The position numbers and the translations under genes are program-made. A DNA stretch of 8,554 bases from Betaproteobacteria bacterium. GTDB taxonomy: Bacteria; Pseudomonadota; Gammaproteobacteria; Burkholderiales; SG8-39. This document shows positions 1 to 6,960 of this stretch, piece by piece; within the stretch, counting starts at the first letter, position 1, and every line of letters starts with the position of its first letter. Location: the NCBI GenBank assembly GCA_019509895.1, contig JAEKLK010000245.1:1-8554 (forward strand), given 5' to 3'. A model generated the notes under the pieces. That model searched no databases and was not told the DNA's origin. It saw only the letters and a program-made list of their open reading frames with translations.

Positions 1-701
1 CCGAGCGCCGTGACCTGCGCGGTGAGCGCTTCGCGCTGCGGCCCGTCGCCGACGACCACTAGCGTCGCGCCCTTGGGCAAGGCCTCCAGCAGGTAGCGGT
101 GGCCCTTCCAGCTGCGCAGCGTGGCGACGATGCCGATGAGCATCGCCTGCGGCGGCAGCGCGAGCGCAGCGCGCGCCGCCTGCTTGTCGCCCGGCTGGTA
201 GCGCCGGGCGTCCTGGCCCGTCGGCACCGATTCGATGCGCGCGGCGGGCACGCCGGTGCGCTCGATGAGCTCGCGCTTAAGCGCCTCGCCCGTCGTCACG
301 ATGCGTGCCGCCCGGTGGTACAGCCAGCGCGTCAGCACATTGCGCGGCACCGGCGCCGAGATATGGCGCGTGCGCACGATCGGCACCCGCTTCCCCTCCG
401 TCGCCAGGGCCGCAAGCCAGGAATCAGTCGAGCTGTGCGTGCTCAGCACGTCGCACCGGTTCTCGGCCAGCCAGCGGCGCAGCGCGCGCAAACCCGTGAG
501 CCGCTTTTTCGTAATGGGCAGCGCGACCGGCCGCAATCCGAACGCGGACGCCTCGGCAAAGATGCGCGCTTCCGGCGGGCAAAGCAGCATCAGCTCGTGG
601 CCGCGCCGCGCGAGTCCCTGCGCCTCGGCGAGGATGCGCAGCTCCTGCCCGCCCCAGCCGAGCGATGACTCGGTGTGGACGATGGCGAGCTTGTCGCTCA
701 A
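1..701 (-). CDS. GT4-type glycosyltransferase, N-terminal part (runs off left edge)
   Basis: Seen: 233 complete residues from a TTG start at 699-701; the 3' end lies outside the window. The protein opens with a beta strand (KLAIVHTE) and a glycine loop, GWGGQE (residues 15-20). This is the usual N-terminal Rossmann start of GT-B glycosyltransferases. A linker leads to the second domain at about residue 187, with IGIVATLRSWKGH (R196 and K199 in the place of the donor-phosphate-binding Arg/Lys of GT4 enzymes) and VVVGDGP (216-221). Known: GT4 enzymes are retaining transferases that use nucleotide sugars. Inference: given waaQ, waaG and msbA just upstream, it probably adds a sugar to LPS core or another envelope glycan at the inner face of the membrane; donor and acceptor cannot be read. 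TTG was chosen because no ATG or GTG occurs between the preceding in-frame stop (the msbA TGA) and residue 38. A weak AGAGG lies 10 nt upstream. Confidence 0.85.
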   Translation of the reverse strand, partial: MSDKLAIVHTESSLGWGGQELRILAEAQGLARRGHELMLLCPPEARIFAEASAFGLRPVALPITKKRLTGLRALRRWLAENRCDVLSTHSSTDSWLAALATEGKRVPIVRTRHISAPVPRNVLTRWLYHRAARIVTTGEALKRELIERTGVPAARIESVPTGQDARRYQPGDKQAARAALALPPQAMLIGIVATLRSWKGHRYLLEALPKGATLVVVGDGPQREALTAQVTAL

Positions 702-719
702 AAGTGGTTCGCCTCTGGC

Positions 720-2477
720 TCAGGCCGCCGCGCGCTGGGCGGCGTATTGAATGCGATAGAGCCGGGCGTAGATGCCGTCTTTGGCGAGCAGCTCGCTGTG
801 CGTGCCGAGCTCGGCGACGCGGCCGCGCTCGAGCACAGCGATGCGGTCTGCGCCTTCGATGGTCGAGAGCCGGTGCGCGATGACGATCGTCGTGCGGCCG
901 CGCATCAGCGTGTCGAGCGCCGCCTGCACCTGGCGCTCCGATTCGGAATCGAGCGCCGAGGTGGCCTCGTCCAGTATCAGCACCGGCGCGTTCTTGAGCA
1001 GCGCGCGCGCGATCGCCAGTCGCTGCCGCTGGCCGCCGGAGAGGCGCAGCCCATTCTCGCCGATCAGCGTGTTCATGCCTTCCGGCGTCTCGCGGATGAA
1101 GCTCATCGCATGCGCGGCTTCGTCGGCGGCAATGACGTCTTTCTCCGGCGCGCCGGCCATGCGACCGTAGGCAATATTGGCGTAGATCGTGTCGTTGAAC
1201 AGCACGATCTCCTGCGAGACGAGCGCGATGTTGGCGCGCAGGCTCTCCAGCGTCAGCGCCTGCATGTCGTGCCCGTCGAGCAGAATGCGGCCGGCGTTCG
1301 GCGAGTAAAAGCGGGGCAGCAGGTTCACGAGCGTCGTCTTGCCACCGCCCGAGGGGCCGGCAAGCGCGAGCGTCTCGCCCGGCCGGATGTGCAGCTCGAT
1401 GCCGGCAAGCGCCGGCTCCACGCGGGTCGGATAAACGAAGTGCACGTCTTCGAAGGTCACCTCGCCGCGCGCACGCCCGATCGCGACGTGGCCGCTGTCT
1501 TCCTCCGGCGGCGTGTCCATCAAGCCGAATACGCTTTCCGCCGCCGCGAGCCCGCGCTGGATATGCGGGTTGATCTCGGCGAGATGCTTGATCGGCGCGA
1601 GCAGCATGAGCATCGCGGTCATGAAGGAGGCGAAATCGCCGACCGTCGCGCGCGTCACCAGGATGCCCTGCATCGCGAGGTAGATGATCACGGCGACCGC
1701 GGTGGCCGCAAGGACGTGCGTGATCGGTGTCGTGAGCGCGGCGGCCATCTCGCCGCGCACGAGGAAGCCACGCAGGTTCTGGGCCGTTTTCAGGAAGCGC
1801 TGCGCCTCGTAGGCGTCTCCGCCGTAGACCTTGACCACTTTATGGCACTCGATCGCTTCCTGCAGCACATGCACCAGATCGCCCATGACGCGTTGCGCGC
1901 CGCGCGCCATGTGCCGCAGCCGCGCGGCGATCAGCCGCACCGTCAACGCGATCGGCGGCGCGATCGCCAGCGTTATCAGCGTCAGCTTCCAGTTGAGATA
2001 AAAGAGCCAGGCGAGCAGGCCGATGACGGCGATCGAGTCGCGCACCAGCACGGTAAGCACGAAGGTCGCCGCGCCGCTCACGTTCTGAACGTCGTAGGCG
2101 ACCTTCGACAGCAGCGAGCCCGACGTATGGTCGTCGTAGAAGCGCGCCGGCAGCTTGAGCAGCCGATCGAACATCCCGCGGCGAAGGTCCAGTACCACGC
2201 GGCTCGAGACCCAGTTCATCAGATACGAGGAGGTGAACGTGAGGATGCCGCGCACCAGGAAGATGCCGACGATCGCGCCGGCGAAAAGCAGCGGCGGCGC
2301 GCTCGGCCCCTTGGCTCCGAAGCCCTGGTCAAGGAGCGGCTTGATCATCGCCGGGAAGAGCGGCTCGGTCGCCGCCGCGAGCACCATGCCGAGGACGCCG
2401 AGCGCGAATACCTTCGCGTACGGACGGACGTAAGACAGGAGCCGCAGGTACAGCGTGCGCGAGCTGGGCGTCGTCAT
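720..2477 (-). CDS. msbA: MsbA-type lipid A/LPS flippase, ABC transporter half-molecule
   Basis: 585 residues, close to the 582 of E. coli MsbA. The N-terminal half is an ABC type-I exporter membrane domain with six hydrophobic segments at roughly residues 24-45, 62-82, 140-160, 163-183, 249-270 and 278-296. The C-terminal half is a complete ATPase: Walker A GPSGGGKT (374-381), Q-loop Q422, signature LSGGQ (479-483), Walker B ending D503-E504, D-loop SALD (507-510) and H-loop H535. Known: MsbA homodimers flip core-lipid A from the inner to the outer leaflet of the inner membrane, using ATP. The start is ATG 2475-2477, preceded by GGAGG at 2482-2486 and overlapping the waaG stop as ATGA, which suggests coupled translation. 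A longer in-frame opening to 2693 is rejected because its extra 72 residues are low-complexity Arg/Ala antisense to the waaG 3' end. Neighbouring LPS core genes favour MsbA over a multidrug exporter. Confidence 0.93.
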   Translation of the reverse strand: MTTPSSRTLYLRLLSYVRPYAKVFALGVLGMVLAAATEPLFPAMIKPLLDQGFGAKGPSAPPLLFAGAIVGIFLVRGILTFTSSYLMNWVSSRVVLDLRRGMFDRLLKLPARFYDDHTSGSLLSKVAYDVQNVSGAATFVLTVLVRDSIAVIGLLAWLFYLNWKLTLITLAIAPPIALTVRLIAARLRHMARGAQRVMGDLVHVLQEAIECHKVVKVYGGDAYEAQRFLKTAQNLRGFLVRGEMAAALTTPITHVLAATAVAVIIYLAMQGILVTRATVGDFASFMTAMLMLLAPIKHLAEINPHIQRGLAAAESVFGLMDTPPEEDSGHVAIGRARGEVTFEDVHFVYPTRVEPALAGIELHIRPGETLALAGPSGGGKTTLVNLLPRFYSPNAGRILLDGHDMQALTLESLRANIALVSQEIVLFNDTIYANIAYGRMAGAPEKDVIAADEAAHAMSFIRETPEGMNTLIGENGLRLSGGQRQRLAIARALLKNAPVLILDEATSALDSESERQVQAALDTLMRGRTTIVIAHRLSTIEGADRIAVLERGRVAELGTHSELLAKDGIYARLYRIQYAAQRAAA

Positions 2478-3619
2478 GCCGCCTCCGCGCTCAGGCGCTG
2501 GTAGAGCGCGCTCAGCCGGCCCGCCATGGCATCGAGGCTGAAGCGCTCGACGCTCGCGCGCGCCGCATTCGATACCCTCGCATCGCGCACCGCCTCGTCC
2601 GCGGCGCGCAGCAGCCGGGCGAGCGTGGCCGGGTTGTCCGGCTCGCACAGCCAGCCGTTGACGCCCGGCTCGATGATCTCGGCGGCGCCGCACTGCGTGC
2701 TGACGATTGCCGGCAGGGCCATGGCCAGTGCTTCGAGAACGGTGTTCGGAAAGGGGTCGTAGCGGGTCGGCAGGATAAGGCAGTCGGCCGCCGCGTACAG
2801 CGGACGCACGTCGTCGCGGGCGCCGAGGAAGCGGACCCGATCGCCAAGCGGCGCCGCCTGCGCCATGAAACGCGCCGCCTCGCGGTCCTTGCCGACGACC
2901 AGCAGCCAGTACGAGCGATGGTTGGCGATCTTGAGCGCTTCGATGGCCGCGGCCAGCCCCTTGCGGGCGAAGCCCGAGCCGACGAAGAGAAACAGCGTGT
3001 CGCGCGGGGTGCAGCCGATCTCGGCGCGCGCGGCGCCGCGCAGCTCGGCGCGCAGCCGGGGATGGAAATGGTTGAGGTCGACGCCGCTATAAACGACGTG
3101 CAGCTTTTCGGGCGCAATGCGAAAGCCGCGCCGGATCTCCTCGGCGACCATGCGCGAGTTGCAGATCACGGCGCGAAGGCGCGGATGCTCGAACAGCTGC
3201 CGCTCCGCGCTGCACACATACCGATGGTAAGGACTGACCGCGATACCGAGGCGCTCGAAGAAGCTCGCCGCGCGTGCCCGCAGCTCGAGCCAGCGCCGGT
3301 GCACGCCGTCGCCGGCCCGATAGACGTCGCAGCCGGGGATACGCTCGTGCGACTGCACGACGTCGAACCCCTCGCGCCGCCACGCGGCGCGCGCGGCGCG
3401 CGCAAACGACCAGTCGCGCCACACCTTGCCGATGTGGAAGGGATCAACGCGCAGCACGCGGCGCGCGCCCCAGCCCTGCGCCTCGCGCGCGATCAGCGTC
3501 ACCTCGGCGCCGGCGCGCTCGAGCGCCGGCAGCGCCCGGGCGATGAAGCGCTCGGCGCCGCCATAGGGCGTGTAGCGCTGGCGCACGATCGCGAGCCTCA
3601 TTTTCTCTGTCGGCCTCAT
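2474..3619 (-). CDS. waaG: WaaG-like LPS core glucosyltransferase (GT4)
   Basis: 381 residues, against about 374 for E. coli WaaG. The N-terminal Rossmann domain begins MRLAIVRQ and has the glycine loop TPYGGAERF (17-25). The mid-region HERIPGCDVYRAGDGVHRRW (91-110) matches the conserved (S/H)ERIPGCD-YRAGDGVH stretch of WaaG-type core transferases. The donor domain has FVGSGFARKG (212-221; R219 and K220 expected to hold the nucleotide diphosphate) and YDPFPNTVLEALA (287-299), where the usual EX7E pair appears as D288...E296. Known: WaaG transfers glucose from UDP-glucose to heptose II, the first outer-core sugar, at the cytoplasmic face. The exact sugar here is an inference. ATG 3617-3619 overlaps the waaQ stop (ATGA). 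A second in-frame ATG at 3599-3601 fits the family's usual N-terminus slightly better and would give 375 residues. Neither has a strong ribosome binding site. Confidence 0.88.
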   Translation of the reverse strand: MRPTEKMRLAIVRQRYTPYGGAERFIARALPALERAGAEVTLIAREAQGWGARRVLRVDPFHIGKVWRDWSFARAARAAWRREGFDVVQSHERIPGCDVYRAGDGVHRRWLELRARAASFFERLGIAVSPYHRYVCSAERQLFEHPRLRAVICNSRMVAEEIRRGFRIAPEKLHVVYSGVDLNHFHPRLRAELRGAARAEIGCTPRDTLFLFVGSGFARKGLAAAIEALKIANHRSYWLLVVGKDREAARFMAQAAPLGDRVRFLGARDDVRPLYAAADCLILPTRYDPFPNTVLEALAMALPAIVSTQCGAAEIIEPGVNGWLCEPDNPATLARLLRAADEAVRDARVSNAARASVERFSLDAMAGRLSALYQRLSAEAA

Positions 3620-4674
3620 GCCGCCCGCGCGAGCAGCTCGCGCGCCGCCGCGTACACCGCGTCCACCGGCAGCAGCGTCAGGCACTCGCTCACCTTGCCG
3701 CCGCCGCAGCCGTCGACCCGGCACGGTCGGCAGGAGTGGCTGCTGGTGATCAGACGCTGCTCGACCTTCCAGGGCGCCCATTCCTCCTCGCTCGAAGGCC
3801 CGAAGAGCGCGACGGTCGGCGTGCCCATCGCCGCGGCGAGATGCATCGGCATCGAATCCACGCCGATAAAGAGCCGCGCCCGCGCCGTGAGCGCGCCGAG
3901 CTCCTTGAGGGTGAGCTGCCCGGCGAGGTTGAGCGGCTTTGCCGCCGTGCGCGAGAGAATCTCGTCGATGAAGGCGCTCTCGCCAGGCGCGGCCGTCAGC
4001 ACGACGCGCTCGCCCTCGGCGGACAGGCGATCGACGAGCTGCGCGTTGCGCTCCGCCGGCCAGCACTTGAAGGTCCAGCGCGACGCGGGATGCATGTGCA
4101 CGAAGCTATCGGGCAGCGCAAGCCCGGCGATCCGGCGCTCGGCGTCGCGGCCGGGAACGAACTGCAGCTTGCGCTCATTCAGGCCCGGCTGGACGCCGAT
4201 GCGCCGCAGTGCATCGAGGTGCACCTCCACCTGGTGGCGGTTGCGAATCAGCGGATAGAGGTGCGTAAAGCTCCTGCGCCACCAGGCGCCGCGCCGGGGA
4301 GCGATCGGTGCAACGCTGTAGCGCACGCCGAGCAACCGCGCGAGCCACGCGCCGCGCGGATGATCGGTGAGATTCACGAGGAGATCGTAGCGGCGCTTGC
4401 GCAAGGCGCCGAGCAGTGCGCGTTCCCTGCGCAGTTGTTGCCAGGCGCCGAGCTTGCGCCAGCCGCGGCCGATGGTGTGCAGCTCGGCGAGCGCCGGATG
4501 GCCTTCGAGCATCGGCGCCGTGTCATCGTAGACCAGCGCATCCACCTCGAGGCGCGGCGCATGCGCCTTCAGCACCGAGAGTACCGGCGCGGCGAGCAGC
4601 ACGTCGCCGTGGTGGCGAAGCTTGACCACCAGCGTCCGCGCGCACTCGGAGAGCGGGACGGCGTCGTGCACCAT
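3616..4674 (-). CDS. waaQ: WaaQ-like LPS heptosyltransferase III (GT9)
   Basis: 352 residues, typical of GT9 heptosyltransferases. Landmarks: LRHHGDVLL (19-27), the N-terminal glycine/Asp motif that contacts the acceptor; HPASRWTFKCWP (195-206), characteristic of WaaQ rather than WaaC or WaaF; and FIGVDSMPMHLAAAMGTP (269-286) leading to ALFGPSSEEEWAPW, the ADP-heptose-binding segment. Near the C-terminus are four cysteines (C315, C318, C323, C331) in CRPCRVDGCGGGKVSECL, also a WaaQ-type signature. Known: WaaQ adds the branching heptose III to heptose II of the LPS inner core on the cytoplasmic side. ATG 4672-4674 lies 14 bp after the stop of the TonB-receptor gene. The ribosome binding site is weak (AGGG about 13 nt upstream), so translation may depend on the upstream gene. 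The stop overlaps the waaG start. I am confident of the family; the exact acceptor heptose is inferred. Confidence 0.9.
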   Translation of the reverse strand: MVHDAVPLSECARTLVVKLRHHGDVLLAAPVLSVLKAHAPRLEVDALVYDDTAPMLEGHPALAELHTIGRGWRKLGAWQQLRRERALLGALRKRRYDLLVNLTDHPRGAWLARLLGVRYSVAPIAPRRGAWWRRSFTHLYPLIRNRHQVEVHLDALRRIGVQPGLNERKLQFVPGRDAERRIAGLALPDSFVHMHPASRWTFKCWPAERNAQLVDRLSAEGERVVLTAAPGESAFIDEILSRTAAKPLNLAGQLTLKELGALTARARLFIGVDSMPMHLAAAMGTPTVALFGPSSEEEWAPWKVEQRLITSSHSCRPCRVDGCGGGKVSECLTLLPVDAVYAAARELLARAA

Positions 4675-4688
4675 CCCGCGAGCGTACC

Positions 4689-6665
4689 CTAATCGAGGCG
4701 CCAGGCCACCGAGGCGAACACCGCTTGTCCCGGCTCCGGCAGCGCGCTGTAGGTCGTGGGCGCCACCGGGTCGTCGACGCGGCCGTAGCTGAAATAGCGC
4801 TTGTCGAAGAGATTGCGCACCTCGAGCGCGAGCTCCAGGCGCTGCGCCGGACGATGCTCGAGCTTGAGATCCAAGATGCCATAGGTCGGTTGCGAGCCAA
4901 AACGGTTCGCCGCGTCGTTATCGAAGCGCTGCGCTCCGACATAGCGGGCGTTGACGTTCATGCGGCTCTTCGCCGCAAAGCGCCAAGAGGCGCCGGCGGT
5001 GGCCAGTACCTCGGGCACGAGCGGCACGCGATTGCCGCTCACGTCGATGCCGCCATAGACGCCCGAGCGAAAGCGGGCGTCCATGAAGGCGAGCGCGCCG
5101 CGCAGCTCCAACGTGTCGGTGGCGCGCCAGCCGCTCTCGAGCTCGAGCCCGCGGCGCCGCGTCGGCGAAAGATTGACGTTGGCGCCGAAGGGCGGCACGA
5201 GCGGGCTGAAGTAGATCTCGTTTTCCAGATTGATATGGTAGAGGCTGGCGCGGCCGCGCAGGCGCGGGCTCTCGTACTCGAAGCCGAGCTCGCCGCTCAC
5301 CGCAGTCTGCGGCTTGAGAAGCTCCGTTGGACAGGAGGCCGGGAAGAAGCACGCGTTCTCGTCGAACGTGGCAACGCGAAAGCTCCTGCCCGCGCGAGCA
5401 TAGGTTGACCAGCCGCTCGCCCAGGCGTGGCGCAGCGCCGCCTCATACGCGGGAAGGTGCTGGCTGCTGGTGTTGTCGGCGCTTGGCGGGAACTCGAGCG
5501 TCAGGCGCTGCGCCATCCGCTGCTCCCGCACCCCAAGGACCAAGCGTGTCGCGGACGCGACCCAGACGTTCGCTTGCGCGTAGATGGCCGCGTTGCTTTG
5601 CTCGCTCGTGCGCTGCGAGCTCGGGAAACCGGCGAAGGTGCTGGCGGCACCGAATTTCCAGCCCTCCAGGTCTATGCCGGTCACGAGCTCATGTGTGCGT
5701 CCGAGCGCATCGAAGGCGATGCGCACGCGCGGCGAGAATGTCCATTGGTCGACGTCGGTGTCGCCCTGGAAATCGCCGAACGCGCTGCCGAGCGAAAAGC
5801 GCGAGTGCTTGGTGCGGTAGCCGAAATCGGCCGAGAGCTCGTGCCGGCCGAGCGGCTTCGTGCCGCCGAGCAGCAGCTGCACGCCTTCCCGCTCCCGCCA
5901 GTCGTTCGGCGTGTTGGTCTGCTGCGGATCCTGGGCGATCTCGGCTTCGGTGAGCGATCCCGGCAGGCGTTGCCGCTGCTCGTCTAGCGCGAGCTTGGCG
6001 TAGAGCCGGCCGGCCGGCGAGATCGCCTCCAGGCGGCCGATGGCGTTGCGCTGCCGATAGGCGCTGTTCCTGCGATAGCCTTCTGTCTCCTCGTAGGACG
6101 CGTCGAAGCCGCCGCCAAAGACCTTGCCGTACCGCTCGCCGCCCGCCCGCAGCTCCTGCGTGCCGTAGCCGCCGGCGCGCCCAAGCGCATAGGCGTGTGC
6201 GTCGCCTGGCTGCCCGCGCCGCGTGATGATGTTGATGGTGCCGCCGGTCGCGCCACTGCCGTACAGCACTGCGCCGCCGCCGCGCACGATCTCGATGCGC
6301 TCGATCGACTCGAGCGGGATCGCGGAGAGCTGTGCCGACTCGAGCTCGTTCTCGCTGATGCGCACGCCGTCAATGAGGATCAGCGTGTTCTGGTCGCCGG
6401 TGACACCGAACCCGCGCAGATCGATCTGCTGGTTCTGCGTGCCGGCGAGGTTGCGCACCTGCAGAAGGCCGAAGTGCGCCAGGATCTCCGGCAGGTTCGA
6501 AGTGGCGCTCTTGCGGATATCGTCCGCGCTGATGACCGTTACGCCGACGGGCAGGTCGCGCTTGACATCCGGAAAGCGCGTGGCGGTAACGACGAGCGTC
6601 TGGTCCTGCGCCCAGCAAAGCGAGATGCAACCGGCGAGGAAACCGGTCGTGATGAAACGCCGCAT
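4689..6665 (-). CDS. btuB: BtuB-like TonB-dependent outer-membrane cobalamin receptor
   Basis: 658 residues (E. coli BtuB has about 614). Residues 1-19 are a signal peptide with likely cleavage after CWA. The mature protein opens QDQTLVVTATR, a TonB box closely resembling the DTLVVTA of BtuB. The plug domain spans about 30-150, with NTLILIDGVRI (93-103), IERIEIVRGG (121-130) and YGSGATGGTINIITRR (135-150). The rest alternates short amphipathic strands and long loops, as a 22-strand barrel would, and includes the C-terminal receptor segment LEVRNLFDKRYFSYG (614-628). Known: these receptors import vitamin B12 across the outer membrane with energy from TonB-ExbBD. The cobalamin assignment rests mainly on the B12 riboswitch in its leader. 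ATG 6663-6665 has a very good ribosome binding site. Two features are odd: the last residue is Asp rather than the usual aromatic, and there is a cysteine pair C439/C445 in a probable surface loop. No btuCDF genes are in view. Confidence 0.92.
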   Translation of the reverse strand: MRRFITTGFLAGCISLCWAQDQTLVVTATRFPDVKRDLPVGVTVISADDIRKSATSNLPEILAHFGLLQVRNLAGTQNQQIDLRGFGVTGDQNTLILIDGVRISENELESAQLSAIPLESIERIEIVRGGGAVLYGSGATGGTINIITRRGQPGDAHAYALGRAGGYGTQELRAGGERYGKVFGGGFDASYEETEGYRRNSAYRQRNAIGRLEAISPAGRLYAKLALDEQRQRLPGSLTEAEIAQDPQQTNTPNDWREREGVQLLLGGTKPLGRHELSADFGYRTKHSRFSLGSAFGDFQGDTDVDQWTFSPRVRIAFDALGRTHELVTGIDLEGWKFGAASTFAGFPSSQRTSEQSNAAIYAQANVWVASATRLVLGVREQRMAQRLTLEFPPSADNTSSQHLPAYEAALRHAWASGWSTYARAGRSFRVATFDENACFFPASCPTELLKPQTAVSGELGFEYESPRLRGRASLYHINLENEIYFSPLVPPFGANVNLSPTRRRGLELESGWRATDTLELRGALAFMDARFRSGVYGGIDVSGNRVPLVPEVLATAGASWRFAAKSRMNVNARYVGAQRFDNDAANRFGSQPTYGILDLKLEHRPAQRLELALEVRNLFDKRYFSYGRVDDPVAPTTYSALPEPGQAVFASVAWRLD

Positions 6666-6670
6666 GACAA

Positions 6671-6678
6671 ACCTCCCT
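6671..6678 (-). promoter_or_regulatory. Strong ribosome binding site of the btuB-like gene
   Basis: On the minus strand this reads AGGGAGGT, a near-perfect match to the anti-Shine-Dalgarno, with its GGAGG core 6 nt before the ATG at 6663-6665. It is the best ribosome binding site in the window. It begins immediately 3' of the hairpin at 6679-6696, so it is the expected output point of riboswitch control. Confidence 0.85.
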
Positions 6679-6721
6679 GGCGTCTTCCCCGACGCCTAAA
6701 AGTGGTTAAGAAGGCGCCAGG
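6679..6721 (-). promoter_or_regulatory. Riboswitch expression platform with mutually exclusive helices
   Basis: All pairings were read directly on the minus strand. Helix A (candidate repressing hairpin): GGCGTC (6696-6691) pairs with GACGCC (6684-6679) around the loop GGGGAA and ends right beside the ribosome binding site. Helix B (candidate anti-repressor): CCTGGCGCCT (6721-6712) pairs with AGGCGTCGGG (6697-6688), ten pairs including two G-U, which destroys helix A. The CCTGGC part of helix B is also the 3' strand of riboswitch helix P1. Inference: without B12, helix B forms and the ribosome binding site is free; with B12, P1 captures CCTGGC, helix A forms and translation start is hindered. 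No run of U follows helix A, so translational control is favoured over a transcription terminator. A third option, CCTGGCG with CGCCAGG (6682-6676), covers part of the ribosome binding site. Confidence 0.65.
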
Positions 6722-6856
6722 CCGGTCTCCGGACTCGCGAGGATTCCCGCCGCCCGCCTTCCCACGCTCATCGCGCAGTGGCACTGCGGGGCGGCTTGTC
6801 TCGCTTACCGTTGCGGGGGCAGTCGAGGCTTTGCACCTCGTTCCCGAACACCTGGC
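6716..6856 (-). promoter_or_regulatory. Cobalamin (B12) riboswitch aptamer
   Basis: On the minus strand the conserved elements occur in the right order. P1 5' strand is GCCAGG (6856-6851). The GGGAA/GGTG-containing P3 region is at about 6845-6833. CCCCGCAACGGTAAGCGAG, the conserved P4/P5-L5 segment, is near 6819-6800. GCCACTG is at 6782-6776, and a GGGAAGG segment near 6770-6765. The B12 box GAGTCCGGAGACCGGCC is at 6736-6720, and the P1 3' strand CCTGGC at 6721-6716. Known: this RNA class binds adenosyl-, methyl- or hydroxocobalamin and usually represses the downstream gene when bound. It lies about 50 bases upstream of a BtuB-like receptor in the same orientation, the classic arrangement for feedback control of B12 uptake. 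Which cobalamin form is preferred cannot be decided by eye. Confidence 0.95.
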
Positions 6857-6865
6857 AGCGGCGCT

Positions 6866-6871
6866 ATCTTA
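6866..6871 (-). promoter_or_regulatory. Possible -10 element of the riboswitch/btuB operon
   Basis: On the minus strand TAAGAT (6871-6866) resembles a -10 hexamer (TATAAT, four of six). A start about 7 bases further on, near 6859, would place the 5' end three bases before riboswitch helix P1 (6856), as expected for a leader that starts with its aptamer. I see no good -35 at 16-18 bp spacing; TTGGCC (6890-6885) is only 13 bp away. Tentative. Confidence 0.28.
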
Positions 6872-6925
6872 ATCATGGCGTCCCGGCCAAGGTCATGCAG
6901 TACATGCAAAAGCCGCTCTTACTTC

Positions 6926-6954
6926 TTGACGCAGCTTGAAATTTGCAACATAGT
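6926..6954 (+). promoter_or_regulatory. Predicted sigma-70 promoter for the coiled-coil/zapA genes
   Basis: TTGACG (6926-6931, five of six to TTGACA) and CATAGT (6949-6954, four of six to TATAAT) are separated by exactly 17 bp. The predicted transcription start is near 6960-6962, which coincides with the GTG at 6961 of the coiled-coil gene. It is divergent from the riboswitch operon. Confidence 0.55.
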
Positions 6955-6960
6955 CGCGCC

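Noticed and set aside
99..750. Two plus-strand open frames of 189 and 171 residues
   Set aside because: Antisense to the GT4 gene; Arg-rich composition and no motifs, whereas the minus strand reads as a coherent GT-B fold.
675..2504. 609-residue open frame on the plus strand
   Set aside because: It lies wholly antisense to msbA, is rich in Arg/His/Asp/Gln with no recognisable domain, and msbA carries every ABC motif. Long antisense frames are expected at this GC content.
2478..2693. 72-residue N-terminal extension of MsbA
   Set aside because: The extra residues are Arg/Ala/Gly-rich, lie out of frame over the conserved waaG C-terminus, and a proper ribosome binding site precedes ATG 2477.
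3620..4066. 149-residue N-terminal extension of the WaaG-like protein
   Set aside because: It is a frame-shifted reading of the waaQ C-terminus; the family begins at MRLAIVRQ.
2918..4258. 446-residue open frame on the plus strand
   Set aside because: Antisense to waaG and waaQ, with low-complexity Ala/Arg composition and no family motif.
3736..4692. 318-residue open frame on the plus strand
   Set aside because: Antisense to waaQ, whose heptosyltransferase motifs are clear; the plus-strand protein resembles nothing.
6679..6696. Rho-independent terminator in the btuB leader
   Set aside because: The 6-pair hairpin is followed by AGGGAGGT and no U run, so translational control is more likely.
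6195..6872. 225-residue plus-strand open frame across the riboswitch
   Set aside because: It covers the btuB 5' end and the conserved riboswitch elements in antisense; no start signals or domain.
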